Origin: an uncultured Anaeroplasmataceae bacterium
GTDB lineage: Bacteria; Bacillota_I; Bacilli_A; Acholeplasmatales; Anaeroplasmataceae
Assembly: GCA_934229535.1 (NCBI GenBank)
Contig: CAKQDS010000006.1
Location: 10,855 to 74,854 of the forward strand
Reading direction: 5' to 3'
DNA: 64,000 bases
The notes under the pieces are model-generated. The model was given only the letters and a program-made list of their open reading frames with translations, made no database searches and was not told the origin of the DNA. The first letter of the stretch is position 1; each line of letters begins with the position of its first letter. The position numbers and the translations under genes are program-made. Below, piece by piece: positions 38,724-45,863 of the stretch.

Positions 38724-39303
38724 CAATAATACTTCCTAAATGTATTTTATAGATAATAGGATTAAGTATTCTATAAAAGTCGGCGTTATGTGTAGCAATT
38801 ATTACAGTTTTCCCAATGTTAATATACTCATTAATTTTTTTTCTAAAAAGCTCCTTACTTGTTGAATCAAGACCATCAAGAGGCTCATCAAATAAATACA
38901 AATCGTTATCAGAATACATAATAGCTATTATTCCAACCTTTTGTTCACTTCCTTTTGACATACTAGCTATGAGCTTATTTGAAACTAAAAAATCAGCTAA
39001 AGGCTTTGTCATATTATAATTCTTAGTATAAAGCCTAATAAAATCTAAAGCGTTAATATATTTTGGCAATATATATTTATCAGGAAGATATCCTATTTTT
39101 TTTGTATTATAAATTATTCTTCCTCTATCAGCTTTTTGTAAGGTTATTATTTTAGAAATAAGTTTTATAATAGTTGATTTACCACTACCATTTTCACCTA
39201 TTAGCAAATATAATCTACCATAATTAAATTCTAAATTGAGGTTATTTAAAGCTTTAAAATCTTTAAAATATTTTGTTACCTTTTCCATTTTTACTAAAAT
39301 CAT
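38707..39303 (-). CDS. ABC transporter ATP-binding protein with weak signature motif
   Basis: A 198-residue ABC ATPase, short for the family. Walker A (GENGSGKST) and Walker B (LYLFDEPLDGLD) are intact and the switch His is present (IATHNAD). The signature, normally LSGGQ, reads MSKGSEQK; this is seen in some small exporter and immunity ATPases. The start overlaps the preceding gene's stop as ATGA (four bases), so its translation depends on that gene. It should drive the permease encoded next. Confidence 0.85.
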   Translation of the reverse strand: MILVKMEKVTKYFKDFKALNNLNLEFNYGRLYLLIGENGSGKSTIIKLISKIITLQKADRGRIIYNTKKIGYLPDKYILPKYINALDFIRLYTKNYNMTKPLADFLVSNKLIASMSKGSEQKVGIIAIMYSDNDLYLFDEPLDGLDSTSKELFRKKINEYINIGKTVIIATHNADFYRILNPIIYKIHLGSIIDEEIN

Positions 39304-39932
39304 ATTTTAACCTTTTTAACACGAGGATAAAGACTTGTTATCGTAAAATATTCAAAGCATCCAACATTTTGTCTACACCAAAAAAAATAACGCTGGGCTC
39401 TACCATTAGTAACTCTTGCAGTCCCAGTCATATATATAATTGCTTTATAGCCAGGATCAACCTTTATTTTAATTGTATCAGTTTGTTTTTCTTCTTTATT
39501 TTCTGTTTTGGTGTAGGATAAATTAATAGAGGAATCTAGGTTATGCTTAAACTTTTTAAATGTTCCTGTTCCTTTATAGGAAATGTTTCCTGTTGAACTA
39601 ATTGAGGTTTTTATGGACTTGTCATATGTAATAGTTTTACTATATTCCATCTCCGTTGGTCCATTATTATAAAAAGAAAACAAAATTTCACTTTCAAAGG
39701 TAGCTTCTACCTCTTTATTTATAATAATAACATTCCATCCCCAAAATTTTCTTTTATTAAGTGAAGGCACAAATTGATTTTTTTCCTTATCAGTCCAATT
39801 TTTAATAAGCTTTCCCTTAGCCAAATTTACACTTTGAAATTGATTATAATCATTACCATTTGCACTCTTTTTAATATTTGGTGCTATTGTAAAAAAATTA
39901 ATCAAAATAAAAATCATATATATTAGTCTCAT
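39300..39932 (-). CDS. Exported beta-rich protein, possibly pore-forming-toxin-like
   Basis: A 210-residue protein with a hydrophobic N-terminal signal (about residues 1-20). The mature part is rich in beta-strand patterns. Residues about 95-150 alternate Ser/Thr with hydrophobic residues in two facing stretches (KTITYDKSIKTSISSTGNI, and SSINLSYTKTENKEEKQ), then KVDPGYKAIIYMTGTARV. This arrangement is reminiscent of the membrane-inserting hairpin and following strand of aerolysin/ETX-MTX2 proteins, but I cannot assign it firmly. The C-terminus has an aromatic patch (RYFFWC) and a Cys pair. It is coupled to both neighbours by four-base overlaps and followed by an ABC exporter pair. Confidence 0.6.
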   Translation of the reverse strand: MRLIYMIFILINFFTIAPNIKKSANGNDYNQFQSVNLAKGKLIKNWTDKEKNQFVPSLNKRKFWGWNVIIINKEVEATFESEILFSFYNNGPTEMEYSKTITYDKSIKTSISSTGNISYKGTGTFKKFKHNLDSSINLSYTKTENKEEKQTDTIKIKVDPGYKAIIYMTGTARVTNGRAQRYFFWCRQNVGCFEYFTITSLYPRVKKVKI

Positions 39933-40606
39933 TTAATTGATATCCTTTCTATCTTTTTAAAATCTAAATCATTTTTAAAAGAAAATATTAAGAAAGCTTG
40001 TTTTAAATTAACATCAAATAAAACATTTTTCATATCTAACTTAATATTTTCAATTTCATAATACTGATTATTTTTTTTAACATCATAAATATTATCTAAA
40101 TACTTTAACCTTTCTAATGCTTCACCACCTTTAAATAGTAGTTTTTCATCAATATAATAAAAATTATTAACCTCATATATCACTATATCATCCACATTTA
40201 TAATCGGTGCCAAACTAATTTCTAGCTCTTCCAAATCATTTTTAATTTGCAGTATGCATTTTTTGCCAATTTCATTATCAATAAAAAATTCAAAGCAAAA
40301 GCGATAAAATTTAGTTCCTAAAACCTCTATTTCTTCCTTAATATCAATCCTCCTACAAATAATTTTAAATACATTATCATCATCAACTAGTAAATATTCA
40401 TTTTTTTCAATTTCTCTAAATGAAATATTTTCTTTATTAAAAAACAAATCAATTTTCATTTTTTTACGAGAAACGTATTCATTATTTATATAATAATAGA
40501 AGCCTTCTAGCCGATATGTTTCATCTTTATTCTTACTATTTATAACTAATATAGTAATAAAAAAAGTACTCACAATTAACAAATAAACATAAAATGCCTT
40601 TTTCAT
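39929..40606 (-). CDS. Membrane-anchored or exported protein of unknown function, first gene of operon
   Basis: A 225-residue protein with one N-terminal hydrophobic segment (about 5-22) acting as signal or anchor, then a mostly extracytoplasmic domain rich in Lys, Glu, Asn and Ile with alternating strand patterns. The ATG at 40606 is chosen because AAAGGA lies upstream; the earlier ATG at 40621 overlaps that site. Its stop overlaps the next start by four bases, making a tight four-gene unit with the beta-rich exported protein and the ABC pair. No family is recognised. No cysteine-rich or catalytic motif stands out. Confidence 0.65.
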   Translation of the reverse strand: MKKAFYVYLLIVSTFFITILVINSKNKDETYRLEGFYYYINNEYVSRKKMKIDLFFNKENISFREIEKNEYLLVDDDNVFKIICRRIDIKEEIEVLGTKFYRFCFEFFIDNEIGKKCILQIKNDLEELEISLAPIINVDDIVIYEVNNFYYIDEKLLFKGGEALERLKYLDNIYDVKKNNQYYEIENIKLDMKNVLFDVNLKQAFLIFSFKNDLDFKKIERISIK

Positions 40607-40662
40607 TTTTTTTCCTTTCATTAATAATAGTACCTTTTAAATTTCCAATTTACTTAAAAAAG

Positions 40663-40690
40663 CAAAAAAAAGCTGAGTTTTTCCTCAGCT
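40663..40690 (-). terminator. Terminator of ptsH
   Basis: AGCTGAG and CTCAGCT form a seven-base stem around a short loop, followed on the minus strand by eight T residues, about 25 bases after the ptsH stop codon. It isolates ptsH from the exported-protein operon. Confidence 0.88.
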
Positions 40691-40715
40691 AATATATTCA
40701 AACAAATATAAGTAA

Positions 40716-40961
40716 TTATTCTAGAATGTTTGAAATGTCATCAATTGCTTTTGTAGCATCATTTCCAGAAGCCTCTAGAATAACATTTGAACCAGATGGT
40801 AAGCATAATGATAATAATCCTAAAACTGATTTTGCATCAATCTTATTATTCTTAGTTATTAAATATACGTCACTTTCAAACTTACCAGCCTCTCTTGCAA
40901 TTTGACTGCATAATCTTGCATGTAAACCAAGTGTGTTAGCAATTTTAATTTCCTTTGTCAT
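40716..40961 (-). CDS. ptsH: Phosphocarrier protein HPr
   Basis: An 81-residue HPr, within the usual 80-90 range. The phosphorylated active-site His is at about position 14 in the motif NTLGLHAR, and the regulatory Ser in AKSVLGLL is about position 45, the site of HPr kinase in Bacillota. Normally LHARP.A follows; here it reads LHARLC, so the conserved Pro is replaced. The start at 40961 is preferred because GGAG lies nine bases upstream; an in-frame ATG at 40970 is too close to it. HPr carries phosphate from enzyme I to sugar permeases and, when phosphorylated on Ser, acts with CcpA. Enzyme I is not in this window. Confidence 0.93.
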   Translation of the reverse strand: MTKEIKIANTLGLHARLCSQIAREAGKFESDVYLITKNNKIDAKSVLGLLSLCLPSGSNVILEASGNDATKAIDDISNILE

Positions 40962-40983
40962 ACATATCATCTCCTACACTAAT

Positions 40984-41012
40984 GTTATATAACTATAAGT
41001 ATATTTATGCAA
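40984..41012 (-). promoter_or_regulatory. Promoter of ptsH
   Basis: TTGCAT (41012-41007) and TATAAC (40989-40984) on the minus strand with a 17-base spacer, about 23 bases before the ptsH start. Confidence 0.7.
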
Positions 41013-41034
41013 TAATGAAAACATTAACAATTTA

Positions 41035-41049
41035 ATGAAATCGTTTCAT
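41035..41049. promoter_or_regulatory. Palindromic operator candidate between ptsH and a divergent gene
   Basis: ATGAAATCGTTTCAT is a perfect palindrome (six-base arms around TCG). It resembles a cre site (CcpA) but is one base shorter in the centre. It lies upstream of the ptsH -35 element and overlaps the likely -35 of the divergent gene, so one protein could affect both. Confidence 0.45.
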
Positions 41050-41068
41050 AATACTTAATCATCTTACA

Positions 41069-41074
41069 TATAAT
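41069..41074 (+). promoter_or_regulatory. Minus-10 element of the 41078 gene
   Basis: TATAAT four bases before the first ATG. With the usual seven-base distance, transcription would start at about 41081, the second ATG, giving a leaderless mRNA. The -35 region (about 41045-41050, TTCATA) is weak and lies in the palindrome. Confidence 0.5.
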
Positions 41075-41077
41075 TAA

Positions 41078-41392
41078 ATGATGAGTAATAACAATATTTT
41101 TAAAGAAATTGAAAAGTCACTTTTAAACCTAAATGCTTATGAATTTACTTTATTTGCTGCTTTAATTGGCTTTTTGATTTGTGATGGTTTAAATTACAAT
41201 GAGCAACAATCATTAGGAAATTTTTTTGAAATGTTAGGACAAACGGCACTTACTATTGGCGCTCAAAACCAAAATCTTGATGATCCTGATGTTGATAATC
41301 AAAATAACTACGATTCACTTATTTTATTGTTAAAAAATAAAATCGACAACATAGATAACATTGTTGCCGAAATTAAAAATATGAAATTATAA
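41078..41392 (+). CDS. Small helical protein of unknown function
   Basis: A 104-residue protein, or 103 if the second ATG is used. Residues about 19-60 form a moderately hydrophobic helical stretch (FTLFAALIGFLICDGLNYNEQQSLGNFFEMLGQTALTIGAQ), followed by an Asn/Asp-rich linker and a charged C-terminal helix. It resembles small conserved proteins of unknown role in other Bacillota that I cannot name. No Shine-Dalgarno site is visible and the -10 box lies next to the start, consistent with leaderless translation. It is divergent from ptsH and its end overlaps the end of mrp by six bases, so the two are convergent. Confidence 0.65.
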   Translation: MMSNNNIFKEIEKSLLNLNAYEFTLFAALIGFLICDGLNYNEQQSLGNFFEMLGQTALTIGAQNQNLDDPDVDNQNNYDSLILLLKNKIDNIDNIVAEIKNMKL

Positions 41393-42205
41393 TAATTTTT
41401 CAAGTATTGCTGCGATGTTATCAAATTCTTTAACATCTGCATCTTCAATTTTTCCAGCATCAACATATGAAGCAAGAGTTGGATTAATAGCAAGACTTGC
41501 AAGTGGTCGCATATCAAATGATTCTGCAACTTCATTTATTTTTGAAGGACCAAATGGGTAGATAGGATTATTACAGCATGGACAAATCATATAGGCCATA
41601 TTTTCAACCAATCCCAACAAATTAACATTCATCATTTTACACATTTTAACAGCCTTACCAACAATCATTTTAACCATATCCTGTGGCGATGAAACAATTA
41701 TTGTCTCATCAACAGGCAGTGATTGGAAGACAGTTAGAGCTACATCACCAGTTCCTGGTGGCATATCAACAAATAAAAAATCAATATCTCCCCAAGATAC
41801 ATCTGTATAAAATTGCTTAACAGCATTAGCTAAAATTGGTCCTCTCCAAGCAACCGGGTCGTTTGGATTATCCAATAATAAATTAATGGAAACAACCTTT
41901 ATTCCATTTTTTGTTTCTGATGGAATCATTCCATCCTCTGTCCCATAGATTTGCTCATGAATTCCAAATGAATAAGGGATAGATGGACCAGTTATATCAG
42001 CATCTAAAATTCCAACCTTATAGCCTTTTTTCATCATACTAACAGCAAGTAATGATGTGACCATTGATTTACCAACACCACCCTTGCCACTTGTAACCGC
42101 AATAATCTTTTTAATATTACTATATTTGTTATTAGTAGCAAGCATAGATTTTCTATCACTACAAGTCTTGCCACAACTACTACAATTATGATTACAATCG
42201 CTCAT
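41387..42205 (-). CDS. mrp: Mrp/ApbC family iron-sulfur carrier ATPase
   Basis: A 272-residue P-loop protein with the deviant Walker A GKGGVGKS at residues 40-47, the downstream DADITGPS and FVDMPPGTGDVALT switch motifs, and the C-terminal CPCCNN pair that bridges an iron-sulfur cluster in the dimer. An unusual N-terminal Cys/His cluster (CNHNCSSCGKTC) replaces the DUF59 domain found in longer Mrp proteins; similar tails occur in Nbp35-like forms. It is the last gene of the alaS-led run, 15 bases after the cysteine desulfidase gene. The role is delivery of Fe-S clusters to client enzymes. Confidence 0.9.
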   Translation of the reverse strand: MSDCNHNCSSCGKTCSDRKSMLATNNKYSNIKKIIAVTSGKGGVGKSMVTSLLAVSMMKKGYKVGILDADITGPSIPYSFGIHEQIYGTEDGMIPSETKNGIKVVSINLLLDNPNDPVAWRGPILANAVKQFYTDVSWGDIDFLFVDMPPGTGDVALTVFQSLPVDETIIVSSPQDMVKMIVGKAVKMCKMMNVNLLGLVENMAYMICPCCNNPIYPFGPSKINEVAESFDMRPLASLAINPTLASYVDAGKIEDADVKEFDNIAAILEKLL

Positions 42206-42220
42206 ATACTATTTACTCCT

Positions 42221-43495
42221 TTAATCTTCAACCATTATCTTTAATATTTTTTCGTCAGTAGTTTGCATTCCTTCTCTTGCAATAGTTCCGACATTATTAA
42301 TAGTATCATTCACATCACTTGCTAATATTCCATCACCGGCTTTAAAATTATGATTATTTCTAGTTAGATAAAAGCCTAATAATCCAGCATCTACTGCCGC
42401 ACTAATTTTAGCAGCACATGATGCCTTTGCTCCATCGCATACCATACCTGATGTGATTCCTAAACTATTCTTTATTGTGCTACATATTTCTTCATAGCTA
42501 CCATCAAATAAATAACAAATTCCTGCTGCAGCACCACATGCAGCACTTACTGCACCACAAAAGGCACTAAGTCTACCTATTTCTTTTTTTTCATCAATAG
42601 TTACTAAATTTGCTAAAACTAAGGCTCTTATAAGTTTTTCATGTGAAGCATTAAGCTCCTTTGCATATTCAATTACGGGAAGAGATGTTGTCATTCCCTG
42701 ATTTCCACTACCAGAAACAATAACCACAGGTAAATCGCATCCACCCATTCGTGCATCACTTCCGGCAGCAGGATATGCCTTTGCTCTTATTTTAACATCA
42801 TCACCATATAAATCAATTAAGGTCTTACCAACTGCTGAGCTATATTTACCTGCAAGTCCTATCTTGGCAATTTTTGAATTATATTCAATTTGTCTATTGA
42901 TAATTTCTTCAACATCAACAATTTTTACATTATTTGCAAACCAAAAAATCTTATCAATGGTTAAGGCTCTTCTATCCGTAGCATAAGCATTTTCCTCATC
43001 AACATCATAGCCACTTTTAAACAAAATTTCTTGATTTCTCTCTACTAAAACAATATTAGTATGATAATCAATAATTATAACCTTTACGTAGCTATCATTT
43101 TTAAAGCCATCAATTTCTATATAAAACTTATAAGGCTTTTTTGAAGGAATGATTGTTATTTCTGTATCAATCATACATTTTTCTATATTAGTAATATCTG
43201 AAGGCTTTAAAACAGAAAGAACCTCTAATGATAAATCAGGTCTTTTAGAAACATATCCAGCAGCAACAGCAGCCTTAATACCTCTTAATCCACCTGTATT
43301 TGGTACAACTACACTTTTAACATTTTTAATAATATTTCCACAAACTTCAATTCGAGTTTTGCTAGGAATTCCTCCCAGAACATCACAAACCTTACTTGCG
43401 GCATAGGCTATACTAATTGGCTCGGTACAGCCCATTGCTGGAACAAGCTCCTCTTTTAAAATTTGTAAATAGGTTTTATATATAAAATCATTCAT
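42221..43495 (-). CDS. L-cysteine desulfidase family protein (UPF0597)
   Basis: A 424-residue protein of the serine dehydratase-alpha-like family that contains cysteine desulfidases such as CyuA. Family motifs: LVPAMGCTEPISIAYA, VVVPNTGGLRGIKAAVAAG, ATDRRALT, and the Cys residues in CGAVSAACGAAAG and VCDGAKASCAAK. The Cys residues probably hold a 4Fe-4S cluster needed for splitting L-cysteine to pyruvate, ammonia and sulfide. The start ATG at 43495 follows AGAAGTG; the longer reading from 43510 lies within the preceding gene. Its place directly before mrp suggests a shared link to sulfur or Fe-S supply, an inference. Confidence 0.9.
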   Translation of the reverse strand: MNDFIYKTYLQILKEELVPAMGCTEPISIAYAASKVCDVLGGIPSKTRIEVCGNIIKNVKSVVVPNTGGLRGIKAAVAAGYVSKRPDLSLEVLSVLKPSDITNIEKCMIDTEITIIPSKKPYKFYIEIDGFKNDSYVKVIIIDYHTNIVLVERNQEILFKSGYDVDEENAYATDRRALTIDKIFWFANNVKIVDVEEIINRQIEYNSKIAKIGLAGKYSSAVGKTLIDLYGDDVKIRAKAYPAAGSDARMGGCDLPVVIVSGSGNQGMTTSLPVIEYAKELNASHEKLIRALVLANLVTIDEKKEIGRLSAFCGAVSAACGAAAGICYLFDGSYEEICSTIKNSLGITSGMVCDGAKASCAAKISAAVDAGLLGFYLTRNNHNFKAGDGILASDVNDTINNVGTIAREGMQTTDEKILKIMVED

Positions 43496-43499
43496 AATA

Positions 43500-43697
43500 T
43501 CACTTCTCATTATATTTTATTTTTTGTTTAAAAAGCATCTTTACAAACATTATAAAGCATATAAGAACAATTAGTAAAGCAATGATTGCTGTAATTGAAA
43601 AAACATACAAATGCTTTTTAATAAGTAAAAATATAAGAAATCCTAATCCCATTAAAATTGCTATAAAGACACTAATGAATAAAATCATTTTTTTCAT
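43500..43697 (-). CDS. Small two-span membrane protein
   Basis: A 65-residue protein made of two membrane spans (about residues 4-26 and 31-53) with a basic tail. Its start overlaps the stop of the preceding gene as ATGA, and its own stop overlaps the ribosome-binding site of the desulfidase gene. I recognise no family. Its tight linkage suggests it works with the 158-residue membrane protein encoded just before. Confidence 0.6.
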   Translation of the reverse strand: MKKMILFISVFIAILMGLGFLIFLLIKKHLYVFSITAIIALLIVLICFIMFVKMLFKQKIKYNEK

Positions 43698-44170
43698 ATT
43701 GTTGAAATAACGAAGCTAATAAATAAGTTCAAAGAAAAATAGCAAAACATCACTTGCCATATTAATAATAAGATATTAAACGCAGGTTTATAGCAGCCAT
43801 ATAGAACTCTTTGAAATTTAGTCAAATCATCACAAGGCTTTTTATAAGTTATAATATCACCATATTCATTTAAAATTGCTTTAAAGAAAGGATTGAGCTT
43901 ATACCAAGTATAAATACTTATTAAAAGATCAACTGCTACATAAATATATATAAGCTTAAAAGTAAATATAACATTACCAGCATCATCACCCTTAAATATT
44001 AAAAAGCCAATCCAAAGTAAAATCATTAATAATGCTGATGATAGTCCATGAAGGATATAAAGCTTTGAAGCTCTTTCTTTGTTGTATTTAGTCCACATTG
44101 CTCCATAAGCACCAATAAAAATGTAAGCAAAAATAAATACTGAAAAATAAATATAGCCAGCTATTTTCAT
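43694..44170 (-). CDS. Four-span membrane protein of unknown function
   Basis: A 158-residue protein with about four membrane spans (residues 5-23, 42-58, 70-88, and 130-152), with a polar loop of about 35 residues before the last span. AGGAGG lies before the ATG. It is coupled to the 65-residue membrane protein by a four-base overlap and follows the methyltransferase by nine bases. I recognise no family. Confidence 0.65.
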   Translation of the reverse strand: MKIAGYIYFSVFIFAYIFIGAYGAMWTKYNKERASKLYILHGLSSALLMILLWIGFLIFKGDDAGNVIFTFKLIYIYVAVDLLISIYTWYKLNPFFKAILNEYGDIITYKKPCDDLTKFQRVLYGCYKPAFNILLLIWQVMFCYFSLNLFISFVISTI

Positions 44171-44179
44171 ATAAACCTC

Positions 44180-45109
44180 CTATATCTCATAGCAATAATA
44201 ATTAAATATTAAATAATTATCATTTGAATTATCAATCGTGCCATCTAATAGTTGATATTGATTATTTTTTTTATCAACCAAAAAATACTTTTCTCGACAA
44301 TTTTTAAATTCTAGATCATCCTGTTTATCTTTAGATAATAAAAACATTTTTTTATTATGATTAGACTCTTTTAAAATCTTATCAGTGTTAAAATATACTA
44401 CATAAATTCTTTCAAAATCATTTTCATACAAATCATATTCATTTGCTTCAAGCTTAATATAATTCTTTGAATAATAAAAATTAATTAATTTACTTAAGCA
44501 TATTTCCTTTGGATAACTAATAGTCATTCCATCACCAATGTGATAATAAGTAGTAACAAAATCGTCATTAGTATCTAAAAAATTTTTAAACCTTTTTAAT
44601 TTTGTAACAATACCTCTTGCACCTCTAGTTAAAGTTGAAACATCCTTAAATACTAATTCATGAAAATCCATATTATCACAAATAATTATACCATTATTAT
44701 TAAGCAAACGTGAATACATTTGAAAAAACTTTTGATATTGCCCCTTAGCTGCATCGATAAAAATCAAATCATATTTTTTATCTGAAACCATTGGATAAGC
44801 TTCAAGGGCATCAGCATAAACCACTCTTATATTATTTGTTAAATTTTGATTTTTAATATTATTTATAGCTTCATTATACATTTTAGGATCACGTTCAATT
44901 GTTGTAACTTTTGCATTATTACATTTAGCCATAATTGAAGCTGAATAGCCTATTGCTGTTCCAATTTCTAATATATTCTTAACATTATATTTTTTAATAT
45001 TCTCAATTAAAAAATCTAATCCCTCATCTTTTATAATAGGTACACCATTTAGTGAAGCATAAGAACGCATTTGCTCTTCATAAGAAGAAAAACTGTAGTT
45101 ATTTACCAC
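44180..45109 (-). CDS. trmR: O-methyltransferase (TrmR/YrrM-like) with extra C-terminal domain
   Basis: Residues about 25-215 form a class I SAM-dependent methyltransferase of the O-methyltransferase 3 family: SAM-binding NILEIGTAIGYSASIMA, the acidic TTIERDP, DLIFIDAAKGQYQKFF, and ICDNMDFHE. In Bacillus the homologue in this neighbourhood methylates 5-hydroxyuridine in tRNA. A C-terminal extension of about 90 residues with no recognised fold makes it much longer than usual. The start is uncertain: GTG at 45109 (GGGG nine bases upstream, overlapping the DUF1292 gene by 11 bases) is preferred; ATG at 45124 is possible but lacks a site. Confidence 0.82.
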   Translation of the reverse strand: MVNNYSFSSYEEQMRSYASLNGVPIIKDEGLDFLIENIKKYNVKNILEIGTAIGYSASIMAKCNNAKVTTIERDPKMYNEAINNIKNQNLTNNIRVVYADALEAYPMVSDKKYDLIFIDAAKGQYQKFFQMYSRLLNNNGIIICDNMDFHELVFKDVSTLTRGARGIVTKLKRFKNFLDTNDDFVTTYYHIGDGMTISYPKEICLSKLINFYYSKNYIKLEANEYDLYENDFERIYVVYFNTDKILKESNHNKKMFLLSKDKQDDLEFKNCREKYFLVDKKNNQYQLLDGTIDNSNDNYLIFNYYCYEI

Positions 45110-45431
45110 AGTTACATTCCCCATCATCACAAGAAGAGCATGCTCCACCACATGAAGCACAACTTCCTTGACAACCATTTTCTAGTGAATCTAAATATTG
45201 ATTATAAGCATCATTTACTATTTCCCATTCTTCATCACTTTCAATTTTTTCAATTGTACCCTGTCCACCCTCAGTTGGAACAAAAATGCATGCAGATACT
45301 TCGTCATTTGGTGTCTGAAAAACAACATAATTGTGATTAAATTCCTCAGACTTAAAGGTAAAAAGAATTTTACAATCTTCTTTTTTACCATCTTCCATTA
45401 TAAAAGTTATATAATTTTCCTTATTTTCCAT
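45099..45431 (-). CDS. DUF1292 protein (YrzB-like) with cysteine-rich tail
   Basis: A 110-residue acidic protein of the DUF1292 family, normally encoded next to ruvX in Bacillota. Residues 1-85 contain the family pattern (ITFIMEDGKKEDCKILFTF, NYVVFQTPNDEVSACIFVP, EWEIVNDAYNQYLDSL). The last 25 residues add a cysteine cluster (about eight Cys in CQGSCASCGGACSSCDDGECNC) that looks able to bind metal and is not part of the core domain. It lies 12 bases after ruvX. Function unknown. Confidence 0.88.
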   Translation of the reverse strand: MENKENYITFIMEDGKKEDCKILFTFKSEEFNHNYVVFQTPNDEVSACIFVPTEGGQGTIEKIESDEEWEIVNDAYNQYLDSLENGCQGSCASCGGACSSCDDGECNCGK

Positions 45432-45443
45432 TTTTTACCTCTT

Positions 45444-45863
45444 TTAAAAACTTTTTGAATTTAGGAAATCCTGAAGAATTACAACTGCAGCCATTTCATC
45501 CTTTTTCTTATGGCGGTCACCTCTTCTTAAATTTCCTTCTATCATTATTCTATCAACAGCCACGGTTGTTAATCTTTCATCATATAAAATGACCTCAACA
45601 TCAGCCATTTTTTCTAGTTTATCTTTGAAATCAAGAGATATTTTAGCACGATTTCCCATATCTCCATTCATATGCTTAGGAAGTCCTAAAACTATCTTTT
45701 TAACATTTTCATTATGACAAATCTTAATAATTTCCTTGGCACAATAATTATATTCATCATCTTTAAATCTAATTGTAGTTAAAGCTCTTGCTAAAATACC
45801 AAGCTCGTCTGAAATACTAACGCCGCAGGTTCTACTACCTAAATCAAGTCCAATATACTTCAT
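45444..45863 (-). CDS. ruvX: RuvX/YqgF pre-16S rRNA nuclease
   Basis: A 139-residue RNase-H-fold protein at normal length, with the first acidic strand GLDLGSRTCGVSISD, the conserved KIVLGLPKHMNG segment, and YDERLTTVAVDRIM near the C-terminus. In Bacillota it completes the 5' end of 16S rRNA and is also listed as a putative Holliday junction resolvase. Its ATG overlaps the alaS stop by one base (TAATG), with AAGGAA upstream. Confidence 0.93.
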   Translation of the reverse strand: MKYIGLDLGSRTCGVSISDELGILARALTTIRFKDDEYNYCAKEIIKICHNENVKKIVLGLPKHMNGDMGNRAKISLDFKDKLEKMADVEVILYDERLTTVAVDRIMIEGNLRRGDRHKKKDEMAAVVILQDFLNSKSF

